NCBI GenBank assembly: GCA_036374175.1
Contig: DASUUH010000094.1
Coordinates: forward strand, 1-57,442
Source: JASLBX01 sp036374175
GTDB lineage: Bacteria > Actinomycetota > Actinomycetes > Jiangellales > Jiangellaceae
Length of the DNA: 57,442 nt
Direction of reading: 5' to 3'
Part shown: one piece after another, positions 41,066-49,768 of the stretch
Numbering within the stretch: position 1 is the first letter of the stretch
Layout: the number at the start of each line of letters is the position of its first letter
The notes under the pieces: generated by a model
Databases searched by the model: none
Seen by the model: only the letters and a program-made list of their open reading frames with translations
What the model was told of the DNA's origin: nothing
Program-made: the position numbers and the translations under genes

Positions 41066-42892
41066 CTAGGCGGATTCGTACATGCTGTCCAGCAGTTCCA
41101 TGTACTTCTGCTCGACCGCCTTGCGCTTGACCTTCATGCTCGGCGTCATGTCGCCTTCCTCGACGGTGAGATCGTTCGGCAGGATCTGGAACTTCTTGAT
41201 CGTCTCCCACCGCTCGAGGCGCGCGTTGAGCTCGTTGACGTAGCCCTGGACCATCTCGTGCGCCTCCGGCAACGCCACGAGTTCCTCGTACGACTTGCCC
41301 GAATGGCCATGCTGCTCGGCCCACGTCTCCATTGCGTCTGGATCGAGCGTGATCAGCGCCGTGACGTAGTTGCGCTTGTCGCCGTGCACCACGATCTGGC
41401 TGGCGTACGGGCAGATCGCCTTGAACACGATCTCAATCTTCTGCGGCGCGACGTACTTGCCGCCGGAGGTCTTGATCAGATCCTTCTTGCGATCGGTGAT
41501 GCGTAGGTAGCCGTCCACCAGCTCGCCGATGTCGCCGGTGCGGAACCAACCGTCTTCGGTGAGCACGTCGGCGGTCTGCTCAGTCAGGCCGTGGTAGCCG
41601 CGCATCACACCCGGGCCGCGCACCAGGACCTCGCCGTCGTCAGCGATCTTGACTTCGGTTGCCGGCACTGGCGGGCCCACCGTGCCGAACCGGTTGGCGT
41701 GCGGCAGGTTGACGAACGACGCCGCGCTCGTCTCGGTGAGCCCGTAACCCTCGAGGACGAGGATTCCGGCCGCGTGGAACCACTCGGCGACGTCCTTGGA
41801 CAGTGCCGCCGCCCCGCTGACGAAGAACCTGATCCGGCCGCCGAACCGGTCGCGGATCTTGGTGAACACCAGCTTGTCGGCCAGCCGGTGCTGGACAGCG
41901 AGCAGCCCGCCGGGCTCCTTACCCTGCTGGCGCAGCTTGGAGACCCGCCGCCCGACGCCGAACGCCCAGTCAAAGATCTTGGCTTTGGCGCCGCCTTCGG
42001 CCTGCACTCCGGTCGTCACCCGGGCGTGCACTTTCTCGAAGATCCGCGGCGCTCCGGCCATGAACGTCGGCTTGACGACGCCGAGGTTGTCGACGATGCG
42101 ATCCAGGTTGCCGTCGACCGCCGAAGCGAACCCGATGCGCAACTGGACCGCCTCCAGCGCCTTGCCGAACGAGTGCGACAGCGGCAACCACAGATACTGC
42201 AGGTCGTCGACGTTCAGGATCTCCACGGCGTCGACGGCCACGCCTTCGTAGACCCAGCTGTCGTTCACCAGCCGGACGCCCTTGGGACGGCCGGTGGTGC
42301 CGGACGTGTAGATAAGGGTGGCGAGGTGCTCAGGTTCGATCGCGGCCACTGCGTCGTCGACGGCGGTCGGGTTGTCGGCAAGGTACGCGCTTCCCAGCGC
42401 CTCGAGCTCGGCGAGCGTTATGACGAAGTCGCCATCACCTTCGCCGTCGAACACCACGATCTTGATCAATTCGTCGAGCTTCGCCCGGTTCGCCAGGACC
42501 TTCTCGACCTGCGTTGCGTCTTCGGCGAACACGATCCGCGAGTTCGAGTCGGACAGGATGTAGCCGACGTCGTCAGCGGCGGTGTTCGGGTAGACCGTGG
42601 TCGTCGCCGCACCGGCGCTGTTGATGGCGATGTCGGCGAGAATCCACTCGACGCGGGTCGAGCTCGCGATGGCCACCCGCTGCTCAGGCTCGATTCCGAG
42701 CGAGATCAGCCCGGCCGCGATCGCCCAGACCCGGTCCTTGGTTTCAGCCCACGTCAACGATGCCCAGTCGCCGTCGGTCGGATACCGATAGGCCTCGCGG
42801 TCGGGCGTCGCCTCCACGCGGTCGAGGAACATCCGGCCCACCGAGGCGGGACGGTTCTTAACGGCATCGAGTAGCTCGGACACGGCTGTCAT
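41066..42892 (-). CDS. AMP-dependent synthetase / long-chain fatty acid--CoA ligase
   Basis: 608 aa adenylate-forming enzyme that activates fatty acids to acyl-CoA. Core motif A3 is LIYTSGTTGRPKGVRL. A5 is EGYGLTETSAASFVNL, and A7/A8 is EDGWFRTGDIGELVDGYLRITDRKKDLIKTSGGKYVAP in parts. The C-terminal lysine region NDLTVEEGDMTPSMKVKRKAVEQKY matches the bacterial FadD15/ACSL-type group. It is inserted between lepA and hemW, and its stop abuts the palindrome cluster. Acyl chain length is not readable. Confidence 0.92.
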   Translation of the reverse strand: MTAVSELLDAVKNRPASVGRMFLDRVEATPDREAYRYPTDGDWASLTWAETKDRVWAIAAGLISLGIEPEQRVAIASSTRVEWILADIAINSAGAATTTVYPNTAADDVGYILSDSNSRIVFAEDATQVEKVLANRAKLDELIKIVVFDGEGDGDFVITLAELEALGSAYLADNPTAVDDAVAAIEPEHLATLIYTSGTTGRPKGVRLVNDSWVYEGVAVDAVEILNVDDLQYLWLPLSHSFGKALEAVQLRIGFASAVDGNLDRIVDNLGVVKPTFMAGAPRIFEKVHARVTTGVQAEGGAKAKIFDWAFGVGRRVSKLRQQGKEPGGLLAVQHRLADKLVFTKIRDRFGGRIRFFVSGAAALSKDVAEWFHAAGILVLEGYGLTETSAASFVNLPHANRFGTVGPPVPATEVKIADDGEVLVRGPGVMRGYHGLTEQTADVLTEDGWFRTGDIGELVDGYLRITDRKKDLIKTSGGKYVAPQKIEIVFKAICPYASQIVVHGDKRNYVTALITLDPDAMETWAEQHGHSGKSYEELVALPEAHEMVQGYVNELNARLERWETIKKFQILPNDLTVEEGDMTPSMKVKRKAVEQKYMELLDSMYESA

Positions 42893-43032
42893 GATTCCTC
42901 CACATCGAGGACCGGCGGTTTAAGGCCCCGTGGCAGGAACGTTAGAAGCTGACGGCGCCTTAACGGAATGGTACGTGCACGACCGTGTCCAAATTGTGCG
43001 CACGCACCATCTCGCGGCCGAGCACCCGTCGA

Positions 43033-44883
43033 CTACCTCTTGGTGGTCTGGCCGCCGGCGGCGTCGGAGGACAGCGCCGCGATGAAGGCTTCCTGCGGTA
43101 CTTCCACCCGGCCGACCATCTTCATCCGCTTCTTGCCTTCCTTCTGCTTCTCAAGCAGCTTGCGCTTACGGGTGATGTCGCCGCCGTAGCACTTGGCCAG
43201 CACGTCCTTGCGGATAGCCCGGATCGTCTCGCGCGCTATGACCCGGGATCCGATCGCCGCCTGGATCGGCACCTCGAACTGCTGCCGCGGGATCAGCTCA
43301 CGCAGCCGGCCCGCCATCGCGACGCCGTACGAGTACGCCTTGTCCTTGTGCACGATCGCGCTGAACGCGTCGACCGGGTCTCCGTGCAGCAGGATGTCGA
43401 CCTTGACCAGGTCGGACTCCTGCTCGCCGGCCGGCTCATAGTCGAGGCTGGCGTAGCCGCGGGTGCGCGATTTCAGCGCGTCGAAGAAGTCGAAGACGAT
43501 CTCTGCCAGCGGCAGGGTGTAGCGCAGCTCGACCCGGTCTTCGGACAGGTAGTCCATGCCGAGCAGCGACCCGCGCCGGCTTTGGCACAGCTCCATGATC
43601 GACCCGATGTACTCGCTCGGTGCCAGGACGGTTGCCCGCACGACCGGCTCGTACACCGTGGCGATCTTGCCCGTCGGAAACTCGCTCGGGTTGGTGACGA
43701 CGTGCTCCGTCTCGTCTTCTTCGACCACGCGGTACACCACATTGGGCGCCGTGGAGATCAGGTCGAGGTCGAACTCGCGCTCCAGCCGCTCCCGGACAAT
43801 CTCCAGGTGCAACAGCCCGAGGAACCCGCAGCGGAAGCCGAAACCGAGGGCGACGGACGTCTCCGGCTCGTAGACCAGGGCGGCGTCGTTGAGCTTGAGC
43901 CGGTCGAGCGCGTCGCGCAAGTCGGGGTAGTCCGAGCCGTCGATCGGGTAGAGCCCGGAGAAGACCATCGGCTTCGGCTCGCGGTAGCCGGCCAGCGCCT
44001 CAGTCGCCGGCTTGGCCGCCGACGACACGGTGTCGCCGACCTTGGACTGCCGGACGTCCTTCACGCCTGTGATCAGGTAGCCGACCTCGCCCACGCCCAG
44101 CCCGGCAGTCGGGCTCATGTCGGGCGAGATCACCCCGATCTCGAGCAGCTCGTGAGTCGCCCTGGTGGAAAGCATCAGGATGCGCTCGCGCGCCGAGAGG
44201 CTGCCGTCGATCACCCGGACGTAGGTTACGACGCCGCGGTACGTGTCGTAGATGCTGTCGAAGATCATCGCCCGCGCCGGTGCGTCGGGATTGCCTACCG
44301 GCGCCGGGACCTCCGCGACGATCCGCTCGAGCAGCTCGCTGACGCCCTCGCCGGTCTTGCCGCTCACCCGCAGGACGTCCTCCGGCTCGCAGCCGATCAG
44401 GTGAGCGAGTTCGGCGGCGTACTTGTCCGTCTGCGCGGCCGGCAGGTCGATCTTGTTCAGGGCCGGGATGATGTGCAGGTCGTTCTCAAGCGCCATATAG
44501 AGGTTGGCCAGCGTCTGCGCCTCGATCCCTTGGGCGGCGTCGACCAGCAGCACAGCACCTTCGCAGGCGGCCAGGCTGCGGCTGACTTCGTAGCTGAAGT
44601 CCACGTGACCGGGAGTGTCGATCAGGTTCAGGACGTACGACCGCCCGTTGGCCGCTGCGTATGGGAGCCGGACGGCCTGGCTCTTGATGGTGATGCCGCG
44701 CTCCCGCTCGATGTCCATCCGGTCGAGGTACTGCTCGCGCATGACACGTTCCTCGACGACGCCGGTGAGCTGCAGCATGCGGTCGGCCAGCGTCGACTTG
44801 CCATGGTCGATGTGGGCGATGATGCAGAAGTTGCGAATCAGCTCAGGGGGCGTGTGTGCGGGCGCCGGAGCGTTGGTCGTCAC
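43033..44883 (-). CDS. lepA: Elongation factor 4 (LepA)
   Basis: 616 aa translational GTPase. G1 is IAHIDHGKSTLADRML, G2 is in REQYLDRMDIERERGITIKSQ, G3 is LIDTPGHVDFSYEVSR, and G4 is NKIDLPAA. The LepA-specific C-terminal domain is present up to KEGKKRMKMVGRVEVPQEAFIAALS. The start is set to GTG 44883 (GAGG seven bases upstream); an in-frame ATG at 44934 is less likely. In related genomes lepA follows rpsT/holA; here about 8 kb of other genes lie between. Confidence 0.96.
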   Translation of the reverse strand: MTTNAPAPAHTPPELIRNFCIIAHIDHGKSTLADRMLQLTGVVEERVMREQYLDRMDIERERGITIKSQAVRLPYAAANGRSYVLNLIDTPGHVDFSYEVSRSLAACEGAVLLVDAAQGIEAQTLANLYMALENDLHIIPALNKIDLPAAQTDKYAAELAHLIGCEPEDVLRVSGKTGEGVSELLERIVAEVPAPVGNPDAPARAMIFDSIYDTYRGVVTYVRVIDGSLSARERILMLSTRATHELLEIGVISPDMSPTAGLGVGEVGYLITGVKDVRQSKVGDTVSSAAKPATEALAGYREPKPMVFSGLYPIDGSDYPDLRDALDRLKLNDAALVYEPETSVALGFGFRCGFLGLLHLEIVRERLEREFDLDLISTAPNVVYRVVEEDETEHVVTNPSEFPTGKIATVYEPVVRATVLAPSEYIGSIMELCQSRRGSLLGMDYLSEDRVELRYTLPLAEIVFDFFDALKSRTRGYASLDYEPAGEQESDLVKVDILLHGDPVDAFSAIVHKDKAYSYGVAMAGRLRELIPRQQFEVPIQAAIGSRVIARETIRAIRKDVLAKCYGGDITRKRKLLEKQKEGKKRMKMVGRVEVPQEAFIAALSSDAAGGQTTKR

Positions 44884-44958
44884 GTGGGTCCTCGGTGAGC
44901 GGTCAGGATCGCCCCCCATCATCCCATGCCGCACGCCCTAGCCACGAACGCCAATCGG

Positions 44959-46446
44959 CTACTCGGGTTCGTTGGACGCGGGGCCGCCGATCAGGTACGG
45001 CGTGGAGACGCCCGTATAGGCCAGGTGCGCGACCAGTCCGTCTACCGCGTGCTCGAGGTCGTGGCAGTGGTCCATCCAGATGCCCGGATTGTCCGCGACG
45101 AACGCGATCTCATACGACTCGCCGCGACCCACTTCCAGCGAGTCGACCCACAGCGGGCTGCCAGTGGCGGCGACGCCGTTGCGTGACAGCACCACCGCGT
45201 GGTGGCCGTGCAGGTGCATCGGATGGTTGTCCGCTCGCGAGTTCTCGATGGTCATCCGGACCACATCGCCCTCGGTGACGACGAACATCGGCACGTCCGG
45301 GTACATCCGGCCGTTGATCGTCCAGAACATGCCGGGACGCCCGGCCACGAACCCCGGCCGCCGCCCGATGCGGTACTCGAAGTCGCGATCGGGCCGCTCT
45401 GGGTCGAACCCGAGATCGACCGGCGACCCGTAATGCAGCAGGTCGAGATCGACTTCCGGCGGAGTGCCCGCCGGCGCGGCCGCGGCCGCTGGCCCGACGA
45501 CGAGCTCGGTCCCACCCGCGCTCACGAGAACGGCGGATCCGTCGGCCGGAACCGTGAACTCCACATCTGCCCGTCCACCTGCTCCGACCACCAGCGCTTC
45601 GTTCGTCACGGGCGTGGGTCCATGAACGTCCCGGCCGTCAACGGCGACAACACCGAACGGCGCCCCGGCCACCCACGCGCGCAGCACACCGTTGTCGGTA
45701 TTGACGATCCGCACTCGTGCCGTCTCGCCGGGCGCTGCGACGTACCGCTGCTGGTCGGTCGAGCCGTTCAACGTCACCGCGGCCCCGTAGGTGTGGACGG
45801 CGGCCAGCACGTCGTGGTCAGCCCCGATGCCGCCGTCCGGCTCGACGACCAGTACGCCGAACAGGCCGCGCCGCACCTGCTCGTGGGACACCTGGTGGGA
45901 GTGGTACCAGTATGTCCCGGCGTCCTCGGCGACGAACCGGTACGTGTGCGAGCCGCCCACGGGCACGGCGTCCTGCGTCACCCCGGCGACACCGTCCTCG
46001 GCGTTCGGGACGTCCACCCCGTGCCAGTGCAGTGTCGCGCCGCCGGCGACTGACTCGTTGACGAGCGTCATCTCGACCAGGTCGCCCTGCGACGCGCGGA
46101 TAGCAGGACCGGGCGTCGTGCCATTGAGGGTGTACGCCTCCACGCGGGGGGACACCCCCCGCGAACCCCCCGATCCGCCCAGCTCCACCTGCTCAAATCG
46201 AGCCACCAACTCGACGGAGACATCGGGCACACCGGCAGCAGGCCCGGTCAGTTCAGCAACGGACACGTCGCCGTGCTGGGAATGCGACCCGTCGCCGGGT
46301 CCGCCGCCCAGGTCGGCCCGCCCCATCGCCATCACCGAGTAGCTGCCCGGCGCCAGGCTGGAGATCCACATGACGGCGAGCGGAACGAGGATCAGCAGCG
46401 TCGCCACCGCGCCGACGATCACCCTCGTGTTGCGTCTCACCGCCAT
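44959..46446 (-). CDS. Multicopper oxidase
   Basis: 495 aa. An N-terminal membrane helix (VIVGAVATLLILVPLAVMWI, about 9-28) anchors the protein, which acts outside the membrane. Copper ligands in order: LHWHGVD, YWYHSHQVSHEQ, then HPMHLHGHHAVV and MDHCHDLEHAVDGL (HCHxxxHxxxGL, so the type 1 copper has Leu rather than Met nearby). The set is complete for types 1, 2 and 3 copper. It may oxidise Cu(I), Mn or phenolics; the substrate is unknown. It is 15 bp from the preceding four-helix membrane gene, probably in one transcript. An internal GC hairpin (46143-46163) lies in its 5' third. Confidence 0.92.
   Translation of the reverse strand: MAVRRNTRVIVGAVATLLILVPLAVMWISSLAPGSYSVMAMGRADLGGGPGDGSHSQHGDVSVAELTGPAAGVPDVSVELVARFEQVELGGSGGSRGVSPRVEAYTLNGTTPGPAIRASQGDLVEMTLVNESVAGGATLHWHGVDVPNAEDGVAGVTQDAVPVGGSHTYRFVAEDAGTYWYHSHQVSHEQVRRGLFGVLVVEPDGGIGADHDVLAAVHTYGAAVTLNGSTDQQRYVAAPGETARVRIVNTDNGVLRAWVAGAPFGVVAVDGRDVHGPTPVTNEALVVGAGGRADVEFTVPADGSAVLVSAGGTELVVGPAAAAAPAGTPPEVDLDLLHYGSPVDLGFDPERPDRDFEYRIGRRPGFVAGRPGMFWTINGRMYPDVPMFVVTEGDVVRMTIENSRADNHPMHLHGHHAVVLSRNGVAATGSPLWVDSLEVGRGESYEIAFVADNPGIWMDHCHDLEHAVDGLVAHLAYTGVSTPYLIGGPASNEPE
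46143..46163 (-). other. Strong G/C-tract hairpin inside the multicopper oxidase gene
   Basis: CGCGGGGGG / CCCCCCGCG form a perfect 9-bp stem with a 3-base loop. It lies in the coding region for the linker ahead of the first cupredoxin domain. It may slow translation, and the six-base G and C runs are prone to slippage. Confidence 0.6.
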
Positions 46447-46461
46447 GGCAGTCCTTACCCC

Positions 46462-46905
46462 TCAGGCGACGGCTTCCTCGACCACGGGTGCCGCCGGAAC
46501 CCGTGCCTCGCGACCGGCCGCCCGGGCTGCGGTGAGGGCCAGACCGAGGACTACGAACGCGTTGGTACCGTGCAGAAGGCCGATCACGGGGGTGTCGAAC
46601 GAGAAGTAGGCCAGGTTGATCTGGACGACCACCGCGAGAAACGTGAACAGCGCCAGCCGCACGCCCCGGTGCACCTTGGCGAAGAACGACACGACGAGCA
46701 GGGCCAGGCTCAGGACGGGGATGACCAGAGTCCCGTTGATCGCGTGCAGCATCGGACCGAGGTTCGGGGCCTCCACGCTCCCGGCGATCACTCCGCCCTG
46801 CTCAACCTCATTGATGAAACCGAACGTCCCGAAGGCGATGGCGGATGCCTGCACCACCACCGCGAGCGCTATCAGCAGCCCGAGGACCCGGTACGTCTTT
46901 CTCAT
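46462..46905 (-). CDS. Four-helix membrane protein (DUF6220-like)
   Basis: 147 aa with hydrophobic segments at about 7-30, 50-72, 82-100 and 104-127, and a short Ala/Pro tail. The pattern (helix, EVEQGG loop, NLGPMLHAINGTLVIPVLSLALLVVSFFAKV, then INLAYFSF and GLLHGTNAFVVLG) with two conserved membrane His residues resembles small heme- or quinone-linked four-helix proteins, but no function is known. GGAGGAG upstream of ATG 46905 supports the start. It is 15 bp ahead of the multicopper oxidase gene, suggesting a joint role. Confidence 0.75.
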   Translation of the reverse strand: MRKTYRVLGLLIALAVVVQASAIAFGTFGFINEVEQGGVIAGSVEAPNLGPMLHAINGTLVIPVLSLALLVVSFFAKVHRGVRLALFTFLAVVVQINLAYFSFDTPVIGLLHGTNAFVVLGLALTAARAAGREARVPAAPVVEEAVA

Positions 46906-46978
46906 TGATCTCCTCCATTGCTCTCAAGTCCATGACCTCGACGGTAGGGACGCTCGCTTGGCGGAGGCAGGGTGCGAA

Positions 46979-47009
46979 CCGGCGAAGTTGCCGGGGTGCT
47001 ACCACCCCG
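46979..47009 (-). terminator. Overlapping alternative hairpins after the 47013 gene
   Basis: Two stems share bases: CGGGGTG-N4-CACCCCG (46992-47009) and CCGGC-N6-GCCGG (46979-46994). They cannot form together. Their position just after the stop of the upstream gene fits a terminator or a switch-like read-through element ahead of the membrane-protein/oxidase pair. Confidence 0.4.
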
Positions 47010-47012
47010 CCT

Positions 47013-47630
47013 TCAGGTCAAAATGAGCGCGACGCCCATCGCCAGATAGGCGGGCAGCGCCAGGTGCGGGAAGACATCGCGGAACGCCAGCGCGAGAACC
47101 GGAATCGCGCCACCAATGACGATCACCGCCCACCCCACCCAACCGGGCAGGACGTCGGTGCGCAGGACCGCGATCCCGAACGCGACCGCCGCCAGGTTGG
47201 CCACCCCGACCCAGAACACTTCGAGGACCAGGCTGACACGCGAGGTTGCGATGGCCCACGCCGGTGTCTCTTCGGTGGCCGCCCGTTGCCGCGCCGCTTC
47301 GGCCAGGCCGGCACTCTGCTGTGCGATGGCGACCAGCCAGGCCATGGCCGCCAGCAGGAAGCCACCGAATCCGATCCACGCCACGGCGTCGGACAGCACG
47401 AAGGCCAGCCCACCGAGCCCGCCAGCCGTGACGGCCACCACTGCCAGCCATGGCACGTACATGAGCCACCACGCGGCCTCGTTCCGGGAGATGTGGTCGA
47501 GCTTGGCGTCGAGCGGTAACTCCCAGAAGGCTCGGAGGAACTGTCCACGCCGGTAGCCGACTGCCTCAATGAAACCCATGCCGACGGGGACGATCAGCAG
47601 CGCTCCCGCTGCCACTGCCGCGGCGCTCAC
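47013..47630 (-). CDS. Integral membrane protein linked to ABC exporter
   Basis: 205 aa with six predicted helices: about 3-17, 48-67, 72-95, 130-155, 158-175 and 180-203. No family is recognised. There is a soluble segment after the first helix (GYRRGQFLRAFWELPLDAKLDHISRNEAAWWL). GTG 47630 overlaps the stop of the ABC permease gene (GTGA), so it is translated with the transporter and may be an accessory or third membrane subunit. Confidence 0.65.
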   Translation of the reverse strand: MSAAAVAAGALLIVPVGMGFIEAVGYRRGQFLRAFWELPLDAKLDHISRNEAAWWLMYVPWLAVVAVTAGGLGGLAFVLSDAVAWIGFGGFLLAAMAWLVAIAQQSAGLAEAARQRAATEETPAWAIATSRVSLVLEVFWVGVANLAAVAFGIAVLRTDVLPGWVGWAVIVIGGAIPVLALAFRDVFPHLALPAYLAMGVALILT

Positions 47631-48394
47631 GTGGATCGCTCCGGGGTGTCGACGGCGGCGCCGACCGTCATCGGGGTGATCGGGCGCAGCCGCACCTTGC
47701 GCCCCCAGGCGACGGCCCCCACACCAACCAGTGCTGTTGTATAGACGAGTGCGTGCAGCACGGCCGTGCCCGGCTCCGCGGTGCCGGACAACCCGCCGGC
47801 ACGGAGCAGTAGCTCGGTCGCTCCCCACATCGGCAGCCACGCTTGCCCCACGATCATCATCTGAACTCCCGTGATGCCGATGATCGCCAGCACACCTTCC
47901 ATCTCATCTCTGACCAGCGCGGCAATGACGACACCATGGCCCACGGCGACGATGACGAGCAGGCCGATCGAGGCCGCCAGCAAGCCGGCGTCGATATCGC
48001 GCATGAGCCAGATCAGGGCCGTGAACAGCGGCGTGATGATCACGCCGAGCCCTAGCACGGTCCCCATCCGGCCGACCAGCAGTTCGGTGCCACGAAAGCC
48101 AGCGAGCAACAACCGCTGGTCGGCGCGGCGAGATCCGAGGATCACGAACAACGTTGCGGTGGCCACCGACCACAGCGGACCAATTCCCCCGGTGGTCAGG
48201 ATCCAGGCGGAGTCTGGTGAGGGTTCGCCGGGATTCTGGGCCTGCAACTGAGCAGTCGCCGGATCCTGAGGTCCCAACTCAGCAGCCAGGTAGAGCACGA
48301 TGGGCAGCAGAATCAGCAACGCCAGCGCCACTCGCCGCCGGCTCAGGTCGCGCGCGTGCATCATCGCCACCGCAGCGACGCGTCGAATACTCAC
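47627..48394 (-). CDS. ABC-2 type transporter permease
   Basis: 255 aa with six hydrophobic segments. The first helix (VALALLILLPIVLYLAAEL) is followed by an extracytoplasmic loop of about 35 residues, then GIGPLWSVATATLFVIL and four more helices (to about 240). This is the half-transporter layout of ABC-2 exporters, expected to dimerise. GTG 48394 overlaps the ATPase stop (GTGA). The exported substrate is unknown. Confidence 0.75.
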   Translation of the reverse strand: MSIRRVAAVAMMHARDLSRRRVALALLILLPIVLYLAAELGPQDPATAQLQAQNPGEPSPDSAWILTTGGIGPLWSVATATLFVILGSRRADQRLLLAGFRGTELLVGRMGTVLGLGVIITPLFTALIWLMRDIDAGLLAASIGLLVIVAVGHGVVIAALVRDEMEGVLAIIGITGVQMMIVGQAWLPMWGATELLLRAGGLSGTAEPGTAVLHALVYTTALVGVGAVAWGRKVRLRPITPMTVGAAVDTPERST

Positions 48395-49029
48395 CGCAGC
48401 ACACCTCGCTCCGCACCGTTGAGCGCCCACGAGCCGCCGGCCCGCAGCTCCAATACGCGATCGACCCGGTGCAACTCGGCGAGCATGTGGGTGACCACGA
48501 CGACTCCGGCCCCGGCCGCTCGCCAATCGGCGATGTGGTTCCAGAAGTTGTCGTACGTCCCGCGGTCAAAGCCCTGGTATGGCTCGTCGAGCAGGATCAG
48601 CGGCGCGTCGGCGAGGAGCGCCAGGGCGAGATTGATCTTCTGTCGCGTACCCATGGACAGCTCTCGTACCGTCCCGGTCTCGTCGCTCGGGAAGCGCAGC
48701 CAGTTGAAGATGGCGGCGCCCCTGTCGCGGGCAGCAGTCGCGGACAGGCCGAGCCCCGCACCGACATAACGCAGGTGCTCATCAGCACTCAGATGGTCGA
48801 TCAGGCCCGGCTCCTGCGGGCAGTACGCAACCCGATCAGACCGGGCGACGGTGCCGCTCTCAGGAGCCAGCAGCCCGGCACAGATCCGCAGGAGCGTCGT
48901 CTTGCCAGCACCGTTCTCACCCACGACAGCAAGAGCTTCGCCGCGGCTGACGTCGAACGAGACGTCGTTGAGCACCGCGCGCCCGCGGAACGCCTTGGAG
49001 ACGTTCTGGACGGACAGCACTACAGTCAT
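48391..49029 (-). CDS. ABC transporter ATP-binding protein (exporter type)
   Basis: 212 aa. Walker A VVGENGAGKTTLLRICAGLL, Q-loop AYCPQEPGLID, signature RELSMGTRQKINLALAL (an LSxGxRQK form usual in ABC-2 drug or lipid exporters), Walker B LILLDEPYQGFD, and switch His in VVVTHMLAEL. The start at ATG 49029 (with a GGGGGG tract upstream) is preferred over GTG 49044. It forms an operon with the permease and lies 76 bp downstream of a LuxR-type response regulator, which probably controls it. Confidence 0.9.
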   Translation of the reverse strand: MTVVLSVQNVSKAFRGRAVLNDVSFDVSRGEALAVVGENGAGKTTLLRICAGLLAPESGTVARSDRVAYCPQEPGLIDHLSADEHLRYVGAGLGLSATAARDRGAAIFNWLRFPSDETGTVRELSMGTRQKINLALALLADAPLILLDEPYQGFDRGTYDNFWNHIADWRAAGAGVVVVTHMLAELHRVDRVLELRAGGSWALNGAERGVLR

Positions 49030-49105
49030 TCGCTTGCCCCCCACATGGTCTCAACAGGCGGCGGCGCCGCCTCGGGTCAACCGTCGCTGGGGAGCGTCCC
49101 GGGAA

Positions 49106-49768
49106 TCAACGGCCTGACGTCCCGCCGGGCCCGGGAAGAGTTCCCGGCCGCCGGCCAAGCCCTGCCTGCCGGGCGCGCTCACCAGCCGTGGCGCGGTCCG
49201 GCACCTGGAGTTTGGTGAGGATCTCCGAGACGAGGTTGCGCACAGTCTTCAACGTGACGCCGAGACGGTCGGCGATTGCCTGGTTCTTAAGACCGTGCGC
49301 AAGCAGTTCGAGTACCTCACGCTGCCTGGGCGTGAGCTCCTGAAACGGCTCGGGCCGGGCGAACCAGTCGGCCATGCGCGCCGCCAGCGCGGTTCCGAAC
49401 ACAGCCTCGCCGCGGGCGACGGCTTCCACGCCCAGCACGATCTCGTCGGGATGCGCGCCCTTCAGCACATAACCGAGCGCGCCCGCCCGGACAGCATCGA
49501 ACACCAGGGAGTCGTCGTCGTACATGGTCAGTACGAGAACGCGAACTGACGACCGTGTCGCGATTTCCCTGATCGTGGCGATCCCACCCGGGCCGGGCAT
49601 GTTGAGGTCCAGAACGACAACATCCGGACGGTGCGTTAGGACGTTCCTTAGAACCTCGTCACCGCTCGCCGCCCGGCCGACGACATCGATCCCAGGCGTG
49701 GCTGAAAGTAGTGCCGCGAGGCCGGCGAGGAATACCGGATGATCGTCGGCGATCAGTACCTTGATCAC
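49106..49768 (-). CDS. NarL/LuxR-family response regulator
   Basis: 220 aa. Receiver domain 1-120 with acidic pocket ADDHP, phosphoacceptor Asp in VVVLDLNMPGPGG (about residue 54), Thr/Ser in VLVLTMYDD and Lys in YVLKGAHPDE. The C-terminal LuxR helix-turn-helix is LTPRQREVLELLAHGLKNQAIADRLGVTLKTVRNLVSEILTKLQVPDR in parts. The final 20 residues are Gly/Pro-rich. Its start overlaps the histidine kinase stop by four bases, so the two form one two-component pair. Confidence 0.93.
   Translation of the reverse strand: MIKVLIADDHPVFLAGLAALLSATPGIDVVGRAASGDEVLRNVLTHRPDVVVLDLNMPGPGGIATIREIATRSSVRVLVLTMYDDDSLVFDAVRAGALGYVLKGAHPDEIVLGVEAVARGEAVFGTALAARMADWFARPEPFQELTPRQREVLELLAHGLKNQAIADRLGVTLKTVRNLVSEILTKLQVPDRATAGERARQAGLGRRPGTLPGPGGTSGR

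Noticed and set aside
30280..44060. TGATCA sites inside genes such as the CNNM gene and lepA
   Set aside because: They are isolated hexamers without flanking inverted repeats, as expected by chance, and are not members of the palindrome group.
42985..44898. Open frame of 637 codons on the plus strand opposite lepA
   Set aside because: It covers lepA almost exactly and its translation is rich in Arg, Asp, Val and His without domain features, as expected of an antisense shadow.
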